Counted from the stretch's first letter, positions 43,396-53,049 are shown. The stretch is DNA of 59,591 nucleotides from Paenibacillus tyrphae (GCF_027925525.1 NZ_BSDJ01000043.1:1-59591); one strand, 5' to 3'. Numbers and translations are program-made. The notes: generated from the sequence alone by a model not told the origin.

Positions 43396-44136
43396 TTATT
43401 CCGCAGCCATTCGCTGCCGGACGACTTCATACATGAATACCGACGCCGCGACCGAGGCGTTAAGCGAGTTGATTTGACCGAACATCGGCAGCTTCAACAA
43501 AAAGTCGCATTTTTCGCGAATGAGCCGCCCAATGCCTTTGTTCTCATTGCCGATCACGATAGCCAGAGGCAGATTCAGGTTCGTCTGATAGACCGGCTGC
43601 TGCGCCCCCACATCGGCTCCGGCGATCCAAACGCCCTGCTCTTTAAGCTGTTCGATCGTCTGGGCGAGGTTGGTGACGCGGGCCACGGGCACGTATTCGA
43701 CCGCGCCTGCGGAGGTTTTGGACACCGTTGCGGTCAGCCCTACGGAACGCCGCTTCGGAATGATGACCCCGTGGACGCCGGTACAGTCCGCCGACCGCAG
43801 GATGGACCCCAAGTTATGCGGGTCCTCGATTTCGTCGAGAATGAGCAGGAACGGCATTTCGTTGCGTTCCGCGGCTAGAGCCAGCAGATCCTCCACTTCG
43901 ACATAGGCATACGCCGCTACTTGGGCAACGACGCCTTGATGCTGCACGCCGCCGGCCATTTGGTCCAGCTTGCGCTTGTCCGCAAATTGTACGATGACGC
44001 CGTTCTGCTTCGCTTCCGCGAGGATGGGTTGAGTAAGTTGTTTTTGAGTTTGCTCGGCGATCCAAATCTTATTGATGGTCCGCCCGGAACGCAGCGCTTC
44101 GAGTACGGAATGCTTACCTCCGATAAATTCTTCCAC
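43396..44136 (-). CDS. rlmB: 23S rRNA (guanosine-2'-O-)-methyltransferase RlmB
   Basis: 246 aa SpoU/TrmH family enzyme, with an N-terminal substrate-binding domain (FIGGKHSVLEALRSG) and a trefoil-knot catalytic domain. Motif 1 is EDPHNLGSILRSAD, motif 2 IVIGNENKGIGRLI and motif 3 GQINSLNASVAASVFMYE. The likely target is G2251 (E. coli numbering) of 23S rRNA. It begins 1 bp after mrnC. Confidence 0.93.
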   Translation of the reverse strand: MEEFIGGKHSVLEALRSGRTINKIWIAEQTQKQLTQPILAEAKQNGVIVQFADKRKLDQMAGGVQHQGVVAQVAAYAYVEVEDLLALAAERNEMPFLLILDEIEDPHNLGSILRSADCTGVHGVIIPKRRSVGLTATVSKTSAGAVEYVPVARVTNLAQTIEQLKEQGVWIAGADVGAQQPVYQTNLNLPLAIVIGNENKGIGRLIREKCDFLLKLPMFGQINSLNASVAASVFMYEVVRQRMAAE

Positions 44137-44137
44137 G

Positions 44138-44605
44138 TCAGGCGTCCCCCTTTCCTGTTGTCGTTGATGTTTCGTCCCGCTCCAAGGAGAGCATCAGCAG
44201 CTGCTGAAGTCTCTCCCACCGCTGCGTATAATACAAGTAGCCGATCAGGCACTCGAACGCCGTGCTGTGGCGGTATTCGAGCACATCGGCATTTTTGGCC
44301 GTTGTGCCCGATTTGGCGTTTCTTCCCCGCTTGACGATATCCGTCTCCTCTTCGGTCAGAATCGGTAGCCAGCGCTGCAGCGCCTTCGCCTGTGCCTTGG
44401 CCGAGACATAGCGGGTAGACAGCCGGTGAAGATGGTTCGGCTTGTGGTTCGTCTGTGAGACGACATATTGCCGGATAAAGACCTCATAGACGGCATCGCC
44501 CACATAGGCCAGCACGAGTGGGCTCAACAGCCTCGGCTCGCGCGAAGGCGGAAAAGAAAACAAATTCGCTTGCAAATAAGGCAGCGCCTGTTCATCTCGT
44601 TCCAT
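44138..44605 (-). CDS. mrnC: Mini-ribonuclease 3
   Basis: 155 aa. It is a lone RNase III catalytic domain without a dsRNA-binding domain. LVLAYVGDAVYEVFIRQ is the signature, and AFECLIGYLY holds the second acidic site. Mini-III trims 23S rRNA ends in Bacillus. ATG at 44605 lies 4 bp after the cysS stop; the longer frame that overlaps cysS by 41 bp is rejected. Confidence 0.95.
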   Translation of the reverse strand: MERDEQALPYLQANLFSFPPSREPRLLSPLVLAYVGDAVYEVFIRQYVVSQTNHKPNHLHRLSTRYVSAKAQAKALQRWLPILTEEETDIVKRGRNAKSGTTAKNADVLEYRHSTAFECLIGYLYYTQRWERLQQLLMLSLERDETSTTTGKGDA

Positions 44606-44609
44606 CGCT

Positions 44610-46007
44610 CTAACTCCGCCGCCAACGAATGCCCTGGGCCGTATCCTCAAGCACGATGCCGCGCTCGGTCAACAGATTACGGATTTCATCGGCACGTGCC
44701 CAATTTTTCGCTTTGCGGGCTTCCGTCCGCTCGACGATCAATTGTTCGATTTCTTCATCCAGCAGGTCCTCGGCTTCAGGTGCTAGTATGCCCAGCACTT
44801 GATCCATCGCTTCAAACTGCTTCTGCAGCAGCTCCAAGGTGGGTGCCGTCACTTGCTCGCGGTTGATGTACGGATTCGCCGCATTGACAAGCTCGAATAC
44901 CGCCGTGATTGCATCCGGCGTATTGAAATCGTCGTTCATCTTGCTTTCGAATTGCTGCTGAGCGTTACGCACCGCCGCCGCGATTTCAGGATCGATCTCC
45001 CCTGCTTCCGCCGTCTTAAGACGGTGCTTCAGCGCGGAAAGGCAGTTCTCAATCCGGGCCAAGCTTCCTCGCGCCTGCTCTACAGCTTCGTCGCTGAAGT
45101 TGAGCGGATTGCGGTAATGACCGGACAGCATAAAGTACCGGATCACCTCGCCCGGAATCGTCTTCAGCAGCTCGTGTACATTGATTCCATTCCCGAGCGA
45201 TTTCGACATTTTTTCATCATTGACGTTCACGAACCCGTTATGCATCCAGTAGTTCGCCATCCGCTGTCCCGTCAAGCCTTCGGATTGGGCAATTTCGCAT
45301 TCATGGTGCGGGAAGGTCAGGTCCAGTCCGCCTCCGTGAATGTCGATGGAATCGCCCAAATATTTGCGGATCATCGCGGAGCATTCGATGTGCCAGCCCG
45401 GACGGCCTTCGCCCCACGGGCTCGACCAGCTGATTTCGCCCGGCTTCGCCGCCTTCCAGAGCACGAAATCTTGCGGGCTTTCCTTCCGCTCGTCGACATC
45501 TACACGAATGCCATATTGCAATTCTTCCAAATTCTGGTGCGATAATTTGCCGTATTCCGGAAATTTGGCCGTCCGGAAAAAGACGTCCCCGCCGGCCTCA
45601 TAAGCATAATCCTTCTCCACCAGTCCGGAGATGAAATCGATGATCTCGGCCATGTTTTGAGTGACGCGCGGATGAAGCGTCGCTTTCCGCACCCCGAGCC
45701 CTTTGGTGTCTTCGTAATATTTTTGCACGAACAAGTCGGCAACCTCCGGTACGGTGACGCCCATTTCGGCTGCTTTTTTAATCAACTTGTCGTCCACATC
45801 TGTAAAGTTCGCAGCATACGTCACTTCGTAGCCGATTGATTCCAAATAACGTCGCACGACGTCGAAAAAGATGACCGGACGCGCGTTTCCGATGTGAATG
45901 TAGCTGTACACGGTGGGACCGCAGACGTACATTTTCACTTTACCCGGCTCCAGCGGTTTGAACTCTTCTTTGGTCCGAGTCAACGTATTATAAATCTTAA
46001 GACTCAT
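44610..46007 (-). CDS. cysS: Cysteinyl-tRNA synthetase
   Basis: 465 aa class I synthetase. HIGH is seen as YIHIGNAR and KMSKS as EKMSKSLGN. Zinc ligands include Cys in VCGPTVY, Cys and HHEC in the CP region (HIECSAMI, FPHHECEIAQS). It overlaps the end of cysE by 11 bp, the Bacillus cysES arrangement, under the cysteine T-box. Confidence 0.98.
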   Translation of the reverse strand: MSLKIYNTLTRTKEEFKPLEPGKVKMYVCGPTVYSYIHIGNARPVIFFDVVRRYLESIGYEVTYAANFTDVDDKLIKKAAEMGVTVPEVADLFVQKYYEDTKGLGVRKATLHPRVTQNMAEIIDFISGLVEKDYAYEAGGDVFFRTAKFPEYGKLSHQNLEELQYGIRVDVDERKESPQDFVLWKAAKPGEISWSSPWGEGRPGWHIECSAMIRKYLGDSIDIHGGGLDLTFPHHECEIAQSEGLTGQRMANYWMHNGFVNVNDEKMSKSLGNGINVHELLKTIPGEVIRYFMLSGHYRNPLNFSDEAVEQARGSLARIENCLSALKHRLKTAEAGEIDPEIAAAVRNAQQQFESKMNDDFNTPDAITAVFELVNAANPYINREQVTAPTLELLQKQFEAMDQVLGILAPEAEDLLDEEIEQLIVERTEARKAKNWARADEIRNLLTERGIVLEDTAQGIRWRRS

Positions 46008-46659
46008 GTTTCACGGCTCCTCCAATTCTGGTCTTTTCTTTATGAGCCTCAACTTTCAGCTCGTCGATTTGTTGTTGCATTTGGCGAATCATATCGAGAA
46101 CAGGGTCCGAAAGCTTGTCGTGCTCCAGCCGTCCGACACGCACACCGTCCCGCTTGACGATTTTGCCCGGGATTCCGACGACGGTGCTGTTGGCCGGAAC
46201 TTCGCTTAATACGACAGAGTTCGACCCGATCCGCGAGTTATCCCCGACCGTGAAGGACCCGAGCACCTTCGCCCCGGCCGAGATGACCACGTTGTTGCCG
46301 ATGGTCGGATGCCGCTTCCCCCGCTCCTTGCCGGTGCCCCCGAGCGTTACGCCGTGATAGAGCAGCACGTCGTCGCCGATCTCGCACGTTTCTCCAATGA
46401 CGACACCCATACCGTGGTCGATGAAAAAGCGTCTCCCGATCACGGCGCCGGGGTGGATTTCTATCCCGGTCATAAAGCGACTGGCTTGCGAAATGATGCG
46501 CGCGATGGTGAACCAGCTTTTTTTATAAAACCAGTGGGCCACGCGATGCGCCCAGAGGGCGTGCAAACCGGAATAGGTGAACACGACCTCAAACCAGCCT
46601 CTCGCCGCCGGATCGTTCTCAAAGATCGTTTCGATGTCTTCTTTCATTCTGGCAAACAC
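45997..46659 (-). CDS. cysE: Serine O-acetyltransferase
   Basis: 220 aa, first step of cysteine synthesis from serine. A helical N-terminal part is followed by left-handed hexapeptide repeats (about 65-165) with GAVIGRRFFIDHGMGVVIGET, including catalytic His and Asp, and a C-terminal coiled tail (IRQMQQQIDELKVEAHKEK). GTG start with GGGGGG upstream. It directly follows a cysteine-type T-box. Confidence 0.96.
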   Translation of the reverse strand: MFARMKEDIETIFENDPAARGWFEVVFTYSGLHALWAHRVAHWFYKKSWFTIARIISQASRFMTGIEIHPGAVIGRRFFIDHGMGVVIGETCEIGDDVLLYHGVTLGGTGKERGKRHPTIGNNVVISAGAKVLGSFTVGDNSRIGSNSVVLSEVPANSTVVGIPGKIVKRDGVRVGRLEHDKLSDPVLDMIRQMQQQIDELKVEAHKEKTRIGGAVKHES

Positions 46660-46712
46660 GTATCATCCCCCCATTCCTGTGCGTACGCCTTCGTCTACGC
46701 ATCACGCAAAAA

Positions 46713-47045
46713 AAACGCCTTCTACAGCCATTCGGCTGCAGAGGCGTCTTCTTTCGCGGTTCCACTCTGCTTGGATAAACAAATGGGGCAACTGCACGGC
46801 CCAACGTTTTATCCGTCTCTATCGTTCGTATCGTGAACGTCACGGTAAAGACTACCCTGCCGCTGCACCGGAGCGCTCGCGTCAGATCGTCTTTACGGCT
46901 CCCGGGTGCACTTCCGCAAAAGGGGAATTGGACGACTCGCAGCCGGTTCGTTTCCGAACCGATCGTCCTCTCTGGGAATCCCGACTTTTCCGTACTTTCC
47001 CGTTCGTCGCCGTAGATGTATGTTATCGAAGAAATGATCTTATTT
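46713..47045 (-). promoter_or_regulatory. T-box riboswitch (cysteine) before cysE-cysS
   Basis: In the minus sense the leader has stem I (GAAAGTACGG, an AGAGAGG bulge, a long distal hairpin), the conserved T-box AGAGTGGAACCGCG (opposite 46755-46768) and a terminator (ACGCC... opposite 46715-46746) followed by TTTTTTTT. On the descending side of stem I the GAAGTGCACC sequence places TGC, a cysteine codon, at the specifier position. Uncharged tRNA-Cys would favour readthrough into cysES. The frame of the specifier is inferred partly from the downstream genes. Confidence 0.9.
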
Positions 47046-47052
47046 TTTTCTA

Positions 47053-47081
47053 AGTATATAAGAAATTCATAGGTATTACAA
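47053..47081 (-). promoter_or_regulatory. Promoter for the cysteine T-box transcript
   Basis: On the minus strand TTGTAA (47076-47081) and TATACT (47053-47058) are 17 bp apart. The -35 overlaps the last codons of gltX. Confidence 0.75.
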
Positions 47082-48527
47082 TAACTTCTTAATGCGTGCG
47101 GATACCGTTTCTTTTCCCAGCAAATGCAGCGCCATGTTCAGGTCAGGCCCGTGCATTTGTCCCGTCAGCGCCACACGAATCGTCATGAACAGCTGCTTTC
47201 CTTTATAGCCGGTCTCCGTCTGCACCGCCTTGATCATCGCTTTCAGCGCATCCACGCTAAACTCGGTTCCGGCCTCAACCTGCTTCAAGAAGCTGCCAAG
47301 GACGACCGGCGCGTGCTCTTCGGCAAGCATCGCTTTAGCTTCGTCTTCGTAGCTGACGTCCTCACGGAAGAACAGCTCGGACAACGGCACGATTTCGGCG
47401 GCGTACCGCAGCTGCTCTTGATAAAGCCCGACGAGCTCGTGAGCCCACTGCTCCTGCTCGGGACTGAGCGTTTCCGGTAGCTTCCCGGCTTGTTGCAGAT
47501 GAGGCAGCGCCAGCTTTGCAATCCGGGCCGTATCCGCTTTTTTAATATAAAGATTGTTCATCCAGTTGAGCTTATCCATATCGAATACGGCCGGGCTCTT
47601 GGACACCCGGTCCAGATCGAACTGCTCGATCAGCTCTTCTTTGGTGAAAATCTCTTCCTCGCCCTTTGGCGACCAGCCGAGCAGCGCGATAAAGTTCATC
47701 ACCGCTTCCGGCAAATACCCGAGTTCTTTATACTGCTCGATGAATTGGATGATGGACTCGTCCCGCTTGCTCATCTTCTTGCGGTCCGGGTTCAAGATGA
47801 GCGCCAGGTGGGCAAATTCCGGCACAGGCAGCCCAAGCGCCTCATACATCATGATTTGCCGCGGCGTATTGGTCAGGTGCTCTTCCCCGCGGATAACCAA
47901 CGAAATTTTCATCAGATGGTCGTCCAAAATAACGGCAAAATTATACGTCGGAATCCCGTCCGGACGCACGATGATGAAGTCGCCGATCCCGTTGCTCTCA
48001 AACTCGACATGCTCGCGGATGCGGTCCTCGAAGGCGATCACCCGGTTTTCCGGTACGCGAAAACGAATCGACGGCTTGCGGCCCTCGGCCACAAACGCTT
48101 CGACTTGCTCCCCCGTCAAATGACGGCATCTGCCGGAGTACATCGGCATCTGTCCTGCCGCTTCCTGCTCTGCGCGCTCCTTCTCCAGATCCGCTTCCGA
48201 GCAATAGCAGCGGTACGCATCGCCGCTTTCCAGCAGCTGATCGACAAACGGCTGATACAAGTGCAGCCGCTCTGTTTGCCGATACGGTCCGTACGGGCCG
48301 CCAATGTCCACGCTCTCGTCCCAATCCACGCCAAGCCACTTGAGACCGTTAAGCTGGCTGTCGACGCCGGATTCCACATGTCTCGTCTGATCCGTGTCCT
48401 CGAAGCGGACAATAAATTTCCCGCCTTGCTTGCGGGCAATCAAATAATCGAACAATGCTGTCCGTGCTCCGCCGATGTGCAAATGCCCCGTCGGACTCGG
48501 CGCGTATCTTACGCGAAACTCTGCCAT
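47076..48527 (-). CDS. gltX: Glutamyl-tRNA synthetase
   Basis: 483 aa class I synthetase. HIGH is in PSPTGHLHIGGART and KMSKS-type in KKMSKRDES. In Firmicutes this enzyme usually charges both tRNA-Glu and tRNA-Gln, the latter corrected by GatCAB. Start ATG at 48527 (MAEFRVRYAPS) follows GGAGG; a 34-residue longer frame overlapping ispF is rejected. It lies 74 bp after ispF. Confidence 0.98.
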   Translation of the reverse strand: MAEFRVRYAPSPTGHLHIGGARTALFDYLIARKQGGKFIVRFEDTDQTRHVESGVDSQLNGLKWLGVDWDESVDIGGPYGPYRQTERLHLYQPFVDQLLESGDAYRCYCSEADLEKERAEQEAAGQMPMYSGRCRHLTGEQVEAFVAEGRKPSIRFRVPENRVIAFEDRIREHVEFESNGIGDFIIVRPDGIPTYNFAVILDDHLMKISLVIRGEEHLTNTPRQIMMYEALGLPVPEFAHLALILNPDRKKMSKRDESIIQFIEQYKELGYLPEAVMNFIALLGWSPKGEEEIFTKEELIEQFDLDRVSKSPAVFDMDKLNWMNNLYIKKADTARIAKLALPHLQQAGKLPETLSPEQEQWAHELVGLYQEQLRYAAEIVPLSELFFREDVSYEDEAKAMLAEEHAPVVLGSFLKQVEAGTEFSVDALKAMIKAVQTETGYKGKQLFMTIRVALTGQMHGPDLNMALHLLGKETVSARIKKLL

Positions 48528-48601
48528 AATGCCCTCTCCTCCCGTACTCCCGCGCCAATCGCTCGCCGGAAGCCATTTACGATCCGTAAAAAGATTATTT
48601 G

Positions 48602-49087
48602 TTATGATAGCACATCTTTCACAAGACAAACAACCGCCTGTGAGGCAATTCCTTCGCCCCGCCCGGTGAAGCCGAGCTGCTCCGTCGTCGTCGCTTTTAC
48701 ATTAATCTGCGACGTCTCCGCTTCGAGGGCGGTTGCAATCCGCTCGACCATGGCGGGAATGTACGGCGCCATCTTCGGCTTCTGTGCGATGATTGTGCAG
48801 TCCGCATTGCCCAGACGGTATCCCGCTTGCTTGGCGCTCTCCCATACCTGCACAAGCAGCTTATAGCTGTCCGCATCCTTATACGCGGCATCCGTGTCGG
48901 GAAAATGCTTCCCGATATCCCCAAGCCCCAGTGCGCCAAGAATCGCGTCGGTCAGCGCATGCAGCAGCACGTCCGCATCGGAATGCCCAAGCAGCCCTTT
49001 TTCAAAAGGAATGTCCACACCGCCGATAATGCACTTGCGTCCTTCCACCAGCTGATGCACGTCGAACCCTTGTCCCACTCGTATCAT
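48602..49087 (-). CDS. ispF: 2-C-methyl-D-erythritol 2,4-cyclodiphosphate synthase
   Basis: 161 aa trimeric zinc enzyme of the MEP isoprenoid pathway. GQGFDVHQL (zinc Asp and His), HSDADVLLHALTDAILG and the C-terminal TTTEQLGFTGRGEG are typical. It overlaps ispD by 4 bp (ATGA), which indicates coupling. Confidence 0.98.
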   Translation of the reverse strand: MIRVGQGFDVHQLVEGRKCIIGGVDIPFEKGLLGHSDADVLLHALTDAILGALGLGDIGKHFPDTDAAYKDADSYKLLVQVWESAKQAGYRLGNADCTIIAQKPKMAPYIPAMVERIATALEAETSQINVKATTTEQLGFTGRGEGIASQAVVCLVKDVLS

Positions 49088-49791
49088 GACTCTCGCTCTC
49101 CCCTGACATGTCGAATGATCCACTCGGCCCAAGGCAAGTCCTCGGGCGTCGTGATTTTGATATTGTAATAATCGGCTTCGACGACGGCGACCCGGACGCC
49201 GAGCCGCTCGACCAGCATGGCGTCGTCCGTCCCAACAAAGCCTTCCTCCTGTGCCCGCTCGTGTGCTTCGCGCAGCAATGAAAAACGAAAAGCCTGCGGG
49301 GTCTGAATCGCCCACAAGCTGCGTCGGTCCGGGGTCGCTTGGATCAACCCTTCGCCGTCCACGATTTTAATCGTATCTTTTACGGGTACGGCCAGAACAG
49401 CCGCTTCGGTCTCTCTCGCTTTACCTAGGCATGCCGCGATATGCTCCCGGGCGGCAAACGGCCGGACGCCGTCGTGTACCATCACCCAACGGGTGCTGCC
49501 GTCCAAGGCCAACAGTCCTTGGTACACGGAGTCTTGACGTTCCTTCCCCCCGGGAATGACCCGCTTCACCTTTCTTAGCCCGTAAGCCTCGATATAGCCC
49601 TGACACCGCTCTACATCGTCCGCCCCCGTAACCAACACCACGTCGCTCACGGCTTCGAGCCGATCAAACAGTTCCAGCGTATGTACCAGAATCGGTTTGC
49701 CGTCCAGCAGCAAATATTGCTTGCTTTCTTGCGTTCGCATACGAGAGCCTCGGCCCGCCGCTACGATTACGACCCCCAGTTTATCCGTCAA
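49084..49791 (-). CDS. ispD: 2-C-methyl-D-erythritol 4-phosphate cytidylyltransferase
   Basis: 235 aa nucleotidyltransferase of the MEP pathway. The CTP-binding loop VVIVAAGRGSRM and the conserved VMVHDGVRPF and TPQAFRF motifs are present. TTG at 49791 is the likely start, just after AGGTGG; a GTG at 49800 falls inside that site. It precedes ispF as in Bacillus. Confidence 0.96.
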   Translation of the reverse strand: MTDKLGVVIVAAGRGSRMRTQESKQYLLLDGKPILVHTLELFDRLEAVSDVVLVTGADDVERCQGYIEAYGLRKVKRVIPGGKERQDSVYQGLLALDGSTRWVMVHDGVRPFAAREHIAACLGKARETEAAVLAVPVKDTIKIVDGEGLIQATPDRRSLWAIQTPQAFRFSLLREAHERAQEEGFVGTDDAMLVERLGVRVAVVEADYYNIKITTPEDLPWAEWIIRHVRGERES

Positions 49792-49876
49792 CTTGTCCAC
49801 CTGCCACTATGGTTCGGCACCGAATGAAGCAAACCCGTTTGCCTTATTCTAAGCGCATCTCTCTTATCATACCGTG

Positions 49877-50974
49877 TTAGAGCGCTTTTTCCAATAGCTT
49901 CGGCTTGGCAAATATCATTCGACCGGCTGACGTTTGAAGAACGCTCGTCACCAGCACATCGAGCGTCATGCCGATAAAGTCCCGGCCGCCTTCCACGACA
50001 ATCATCGTGCCGTCATCCAAATAGGCGACGCCTTGCCCATGCTCCTTGCCATCCTTGATGACCTGCACCAGGATTTCCTCTCCGGGCAGTACGACCGGCT
50101 TCACCGCATTCGCTAGATCGTTGATGTTCAGCACCGATACGCCCTGCAGCTCGCACACTTTGTTGAGATTGAAATCGTTCGTAATCACTTTCCCCTGCAA
50201 AGCTTTGGCCAGACGTACAAGCTTGCTGTCCACCTCGGAAATTTCTTCGAAATCCCCTTCGTAGATGAGTACTTTGACATCAAGCTCCTTCTGGATTTTG
50301 TTCAAAATGTCCAGCCCCCGACGGCCGCGGTTGCGCTTGAGCAAGTCCGACGAATCGGCAATATGCTGCAGCTCCTCCAGCACAAATTCGGGAATGACGA
50401 GGGTACCCTCGATAAATCCGGTTTTGCAAATATCCGCAATTCGCCCGTCAATAATCACGCTCGTATCGAGAATTTTGTGCTCCTCGAACCCTTTGGGCTC
50501 CCCGGACGCTCCCTTCCCGCGATCCGAACGTCGTGCATCTAGCACGGTGAACAGCTCCTCCTGCTTCACTGCGCCAAGCCGATAGCCCGCATACGAAAAC
50601 GCCGCGATCAGCAGCATATGCAGCAGGGGGCTGAACACGCCTGCCTGGCTGAACGGATGGAGCAACACCGACGAAAAGAGCAAGCCGACGACCATTCCGA
50701 TCGAGCCCGCAAGCAGATCGGTCACCGGTACGTTGGCAATGCGCTCCTCTCCCCGCTGCACCACTTTCAGCAGATACGTTAATGCCCAAGAACTGATCGA
50801 ATAGAAGAGCAGCGCGCCGGCCCCCAGCATCCAGAGGGCTTGTCCTTGAATTTCTTCCCGTCCCAAAACCGATGCTATGAATTCAAAACATGGTTTCCCT
50901 ATCGTATCAGTCCACCGTACTCCAAGCGCACCGCCGATAACTGCAAATAGAAGCTGGAACCATTTTTTCATCAT
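49877..50974 (-). CDS. yacL: PIN/TRAM-domain membrane protein (YacL-like)
   Basis: 365 aa. Four hydrophobic segments in the first about 140 residues anchor the protein; a PIN domain follows (ILDTSVIIDGRIADI at about 165, with acidic residues at DSSDLLKRN, TNDFNLNKV) and a C-terminal TRAM domain (about 290-350). PIN-domain proteins are often RNases, but the role of YacL is not known to me. SD GGAGGTG is 8 nt before the ATG. It lies between pssA and ispD. Confidence 0.9.
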   Translation of the reverse strand: MMKKWFQLLFAVIGGALGVRWTDTIGKPCFEFIASVLGREEIQGQALWMLGAGALLFYSISSWALTYLLKVVQRGEERIANVPVTDLLAGSIGMVVGLLFSSVLLHPFSQAGVFSPLLHMLLIAAFSYAGYRLGAVKQEELFTVLDARRSDRGKGASGEPKGFEEHKILDTSVIIDGRIADICKTGFIEGTLVIPEFVLEELQHIADSSDLLKRNRGRRGLDILNKIQKELDVKVLIYEGDFEEISEVDSKLVRLAKALQGKVITNDFNLNKVCELQGVSVLNINDLANAVKPVVLPGEEILVQVIKDGKEHGQGVAYLDDGTMIVVEGGRDFIGMTLDVLVTSVLQTSAGRMIFAKPKLLEKAL

Positions 50975-51071
50975 AGACTTTCACCTCCATAAAAATAACA
51001 AATTCTGCCTTCCGTTACAATTATGATCCAAATTACTCAAGCCTAATCGTATCAGTTGAAGAAAATGAAAA

Positions 51072-51107
51072 AAAGCATTCATTTTCCTTGCGGAAAACAA
51101 ATGCTTT
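51072..51107 (-). terminator. Terminator after pssA
   Basis: In the minus sense the arms AAGCATT and AATGCTT, with GTTTTCC/GGAAAA inside and a GCAA loop, form a long stem followed by TTTTTTT. It separates pssA from yacL. The remainder of the 166-bp gap shows no certain promoter. Confidence 0.88.
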
Positions 51108-51140
51108 TCATTTTCATAGCCTTGTGCGACTTATGCGGTT

Positions 51141-51875
51141 TTAGAGGCTCGTTGTTTTGGACTCCGGTTCTTCCATGGACGAACGTTTTCTTCGTTTCCA
51201 GAAGAACAGCCGATCAACGTTTTTTTTTAAGCCGTACAGCGCATAAAGAAGCAGCGGTACGAAGATGAGTTTGGACAACAGCCCCGGATACATGACAGCC
51301 AGCACAACGGCAGCCACGACGACAACAGGCGTAATCCAGATGGCGGCTTTCGGGATGCCGACCTTTTTGAAGTTCGGGTATTTGACGGTGCTGACCATCA
51401 GGTAGGACAGCAGAAGCGTCGACAAGACGAGTACGACGGTGTTCAATTCTTTATGGAACAGCGCGAGTGTACACAATACGCCGCCGGCTGCAGGGATCGG
51501 CAAGCCGATAAAATACCCCGGTGTCCCGGCAACGACATTGAAGCGAGCCAGACGAAGCGCGCCGCAGATCGGGAAGATCGCTGTCACGATCCACGCTGCC
51601 GCTGCATTCATCTCAGTGAACGCCACCACATACATGATGAACGCCGGCGCTACACCGAACGAGATGACATCGGACAGCGAATCCAGCTCTTTGCCGAATT
51701 CGCTCTGCGCATTGAGCGCACGGGCAACGCGCCCGTCCAATCCGTCCAGAAGCATCGCGACGATGACCATGATCGCAGCAAGCTCGGGTTTGCTATTAAA
51801 CACGGAAATAATTGCAATAATACCTAAGAACAAGTTCCCAATCGTAAACAAGTTCGGAAGGGATTTTGTTATCAT
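51141..51875 (-). CDS. pssA: CDP-diacylglycerol-serine O-phosphatidyltransferase
   Basis: 244 aa membrane enzyme that makes phosphatidylserine, the precursor of phosphatidylethanolamine. The CDP-alcohol phosphotransferase motif is complete: DGLDGRVAR, then GKELDSLSD, fitting D-x2-DG-x2-AR-x8-G-x3-D-x3-D. About seven membrane helices. The tail is basic. No psd gene follows, so the decarboxylase must be elsewhere. It sits between disA and yacL. Confidence 0.96.
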   Translation of the reverse strand: MITKSLPNLFTIGNLFLGIIAIISVFNSKPELAAIMVIVAMLLDGLDGRVARALNAQSEFGKELDSLSDVISFGVAPAFIMYVVAFTEMNAAAAWIVTAIFPICGALRLARFNVVAGTPGYFIGLPIPAAGGVLCTLALFHKELNTVVLVLSTLLLSYLMVSTVKYPNFKKVGIPKAAIWITPVVVVAAVVLAVMYPGLLSKLIFVPLLLYALYGLKKNVDRLFFWKRRKRSSMEEPESKTTSL

Positions 51876-51950
51876 GTTTTAGTCCACCTCTGGTTTTACT
51901 GTACCCTAATATTCCAAATAATATTTGGCTACCCTCTGATTGTATGCAAG

Positions 51951-53030
51951 TTAAATATGTCTGTCAATGAGCACCTGATCTTGGATTCTCTTTAAACCTT
52001 CTTTAATCGTACGTGCGCGCACTTCCCCGATGCCGTCTACTTCGTCCAATTCTTCAATCGTCGCCATCATCAAATGCGGGAGCTGACAAAACCGTTCCAC
52101 CAGGTTATGTATTATAACGGAGGGAAGACGCGGTATTTTGTTCAGTACCCGATAGCCTCTTGGCGAGATCGTCTCCTCCGCACTGCCAGGTGTATGCGGA
52201 TAGCCGAGCGCCCGTGCAATGTGCGAATGATCGAGCATTTCGTCGGTCGGATGCTTCTTGAGGGTCGCTTGGACTTCTTTTACTTTCTCTTCAGTCAACT
52301 CTTTGACGTAATCCTTAATCAGCAAGTATGCCTCGTTCTCGGTGTTACCAACCAATTCCTCCAACTGCATGCTGATCAACCGACCTTCGTTACCGAGCTC
52401 GTTAATGTAGCGCTTGATCTCTGCTTTAATACGTAAAACCATCTCAATACGTTGCATTACACCGGTCACATCGTGCAAAGTGACTAGCTCCTCAAATTCG
52501 GAAGCGCCTAGATTGGTCATATCCTGGTCCAATACGGACTTGTATTTCTCCAGCGTTTGAATCGCCTGATTCGCTTTCGTCAAAATGACGCCGATATCTT
52601 TCAGCGAATACCGTAAGCTGCCTTGATACAAGGTTATGACGTTGCGCCGCTGCGAAATGGACACCACAAGCTTGGAGGTCTGCTTCGCGACGCGCTCCGC
52701 CGTCCGGTGCCGGATGCCCGTTTCGGTGGACGTAATCGAAGAGTCCGGAATCAGCTGCGTATTCGCATACAAAATACGCTTCAAATCCTCGCTGAGGATG
52801 ATCGCGCCGTCCATTTTGGCCAGCTCATATAAGTAGTTCGGGGAAAAATCGCAGTTGATCGAAAAGCCGCCGTCTACAATCTCCATCACTTCCGGGCTGT
52901 AGCCGACGACGATTAAGCCGCCCGTTTTGGCGCGCAGCACGTTCTCCAGCCCTTCCCGGAACGGCGTGCCTGGCGCAACGAGCTGCAGCAGCTGGCTCAT
53001 GACGTCGCGTTTTGCTTCTTCCTTGCTCAA
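51951..53030 (-). CDS. disA: Diadenylate cyclase, DNA integrity scanning protein DisA
   Basis: 359 aa. The N-terminal DAC domain makes c-di-AMP from two ATP; active-site motifs are KMDGAIILSED (DGA) and GIRHRTAERV (RHR). A helical linker and a C-terminal helix-hairpin-helix domain (EVDGIGEVRARTIKEGL) bind branched DNA. The start is TTG at 53030, with AGGAGG 7 nt upstream. It follows radA after a 165-bp palindromic element; RadA interacts with DisA in B. subtilis. Confidence 0.97.
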   Translation of the reverse strand: MSKEEAKRDVMSQLLQLVAPGTPFREGLENVLRAKTGGLIVVGYSPEVMEIVDGGFSINCDFSPNYLYELAKMDGAIILSEDLKRILYANTQLIPDSSITSTETGIRHRTAERVAKQTSKLVVSISQRRNVITLYQGSLRYSLKDIGVILTKANQAIQTLEKYKSVLDQDMTNLGASEFEELVTLHDVTGVMQRIEMVLRIKAEIKRYINELGNEGRLISMQLEELVGNTENEAYLLIKDYVKELTEEKVKEVQATLKKHPTDEMLDHSHIARALGYPHTPGSAEETISPRGYRVLNKIPRLPSVIIHNLVERFCQLPHLMMATIEELDEVDGIGEVRARTIKEGLKRIQDQVLIDRHI

Positions 53031-53049
53031 TGGTGTCCCTCCTGACGAA

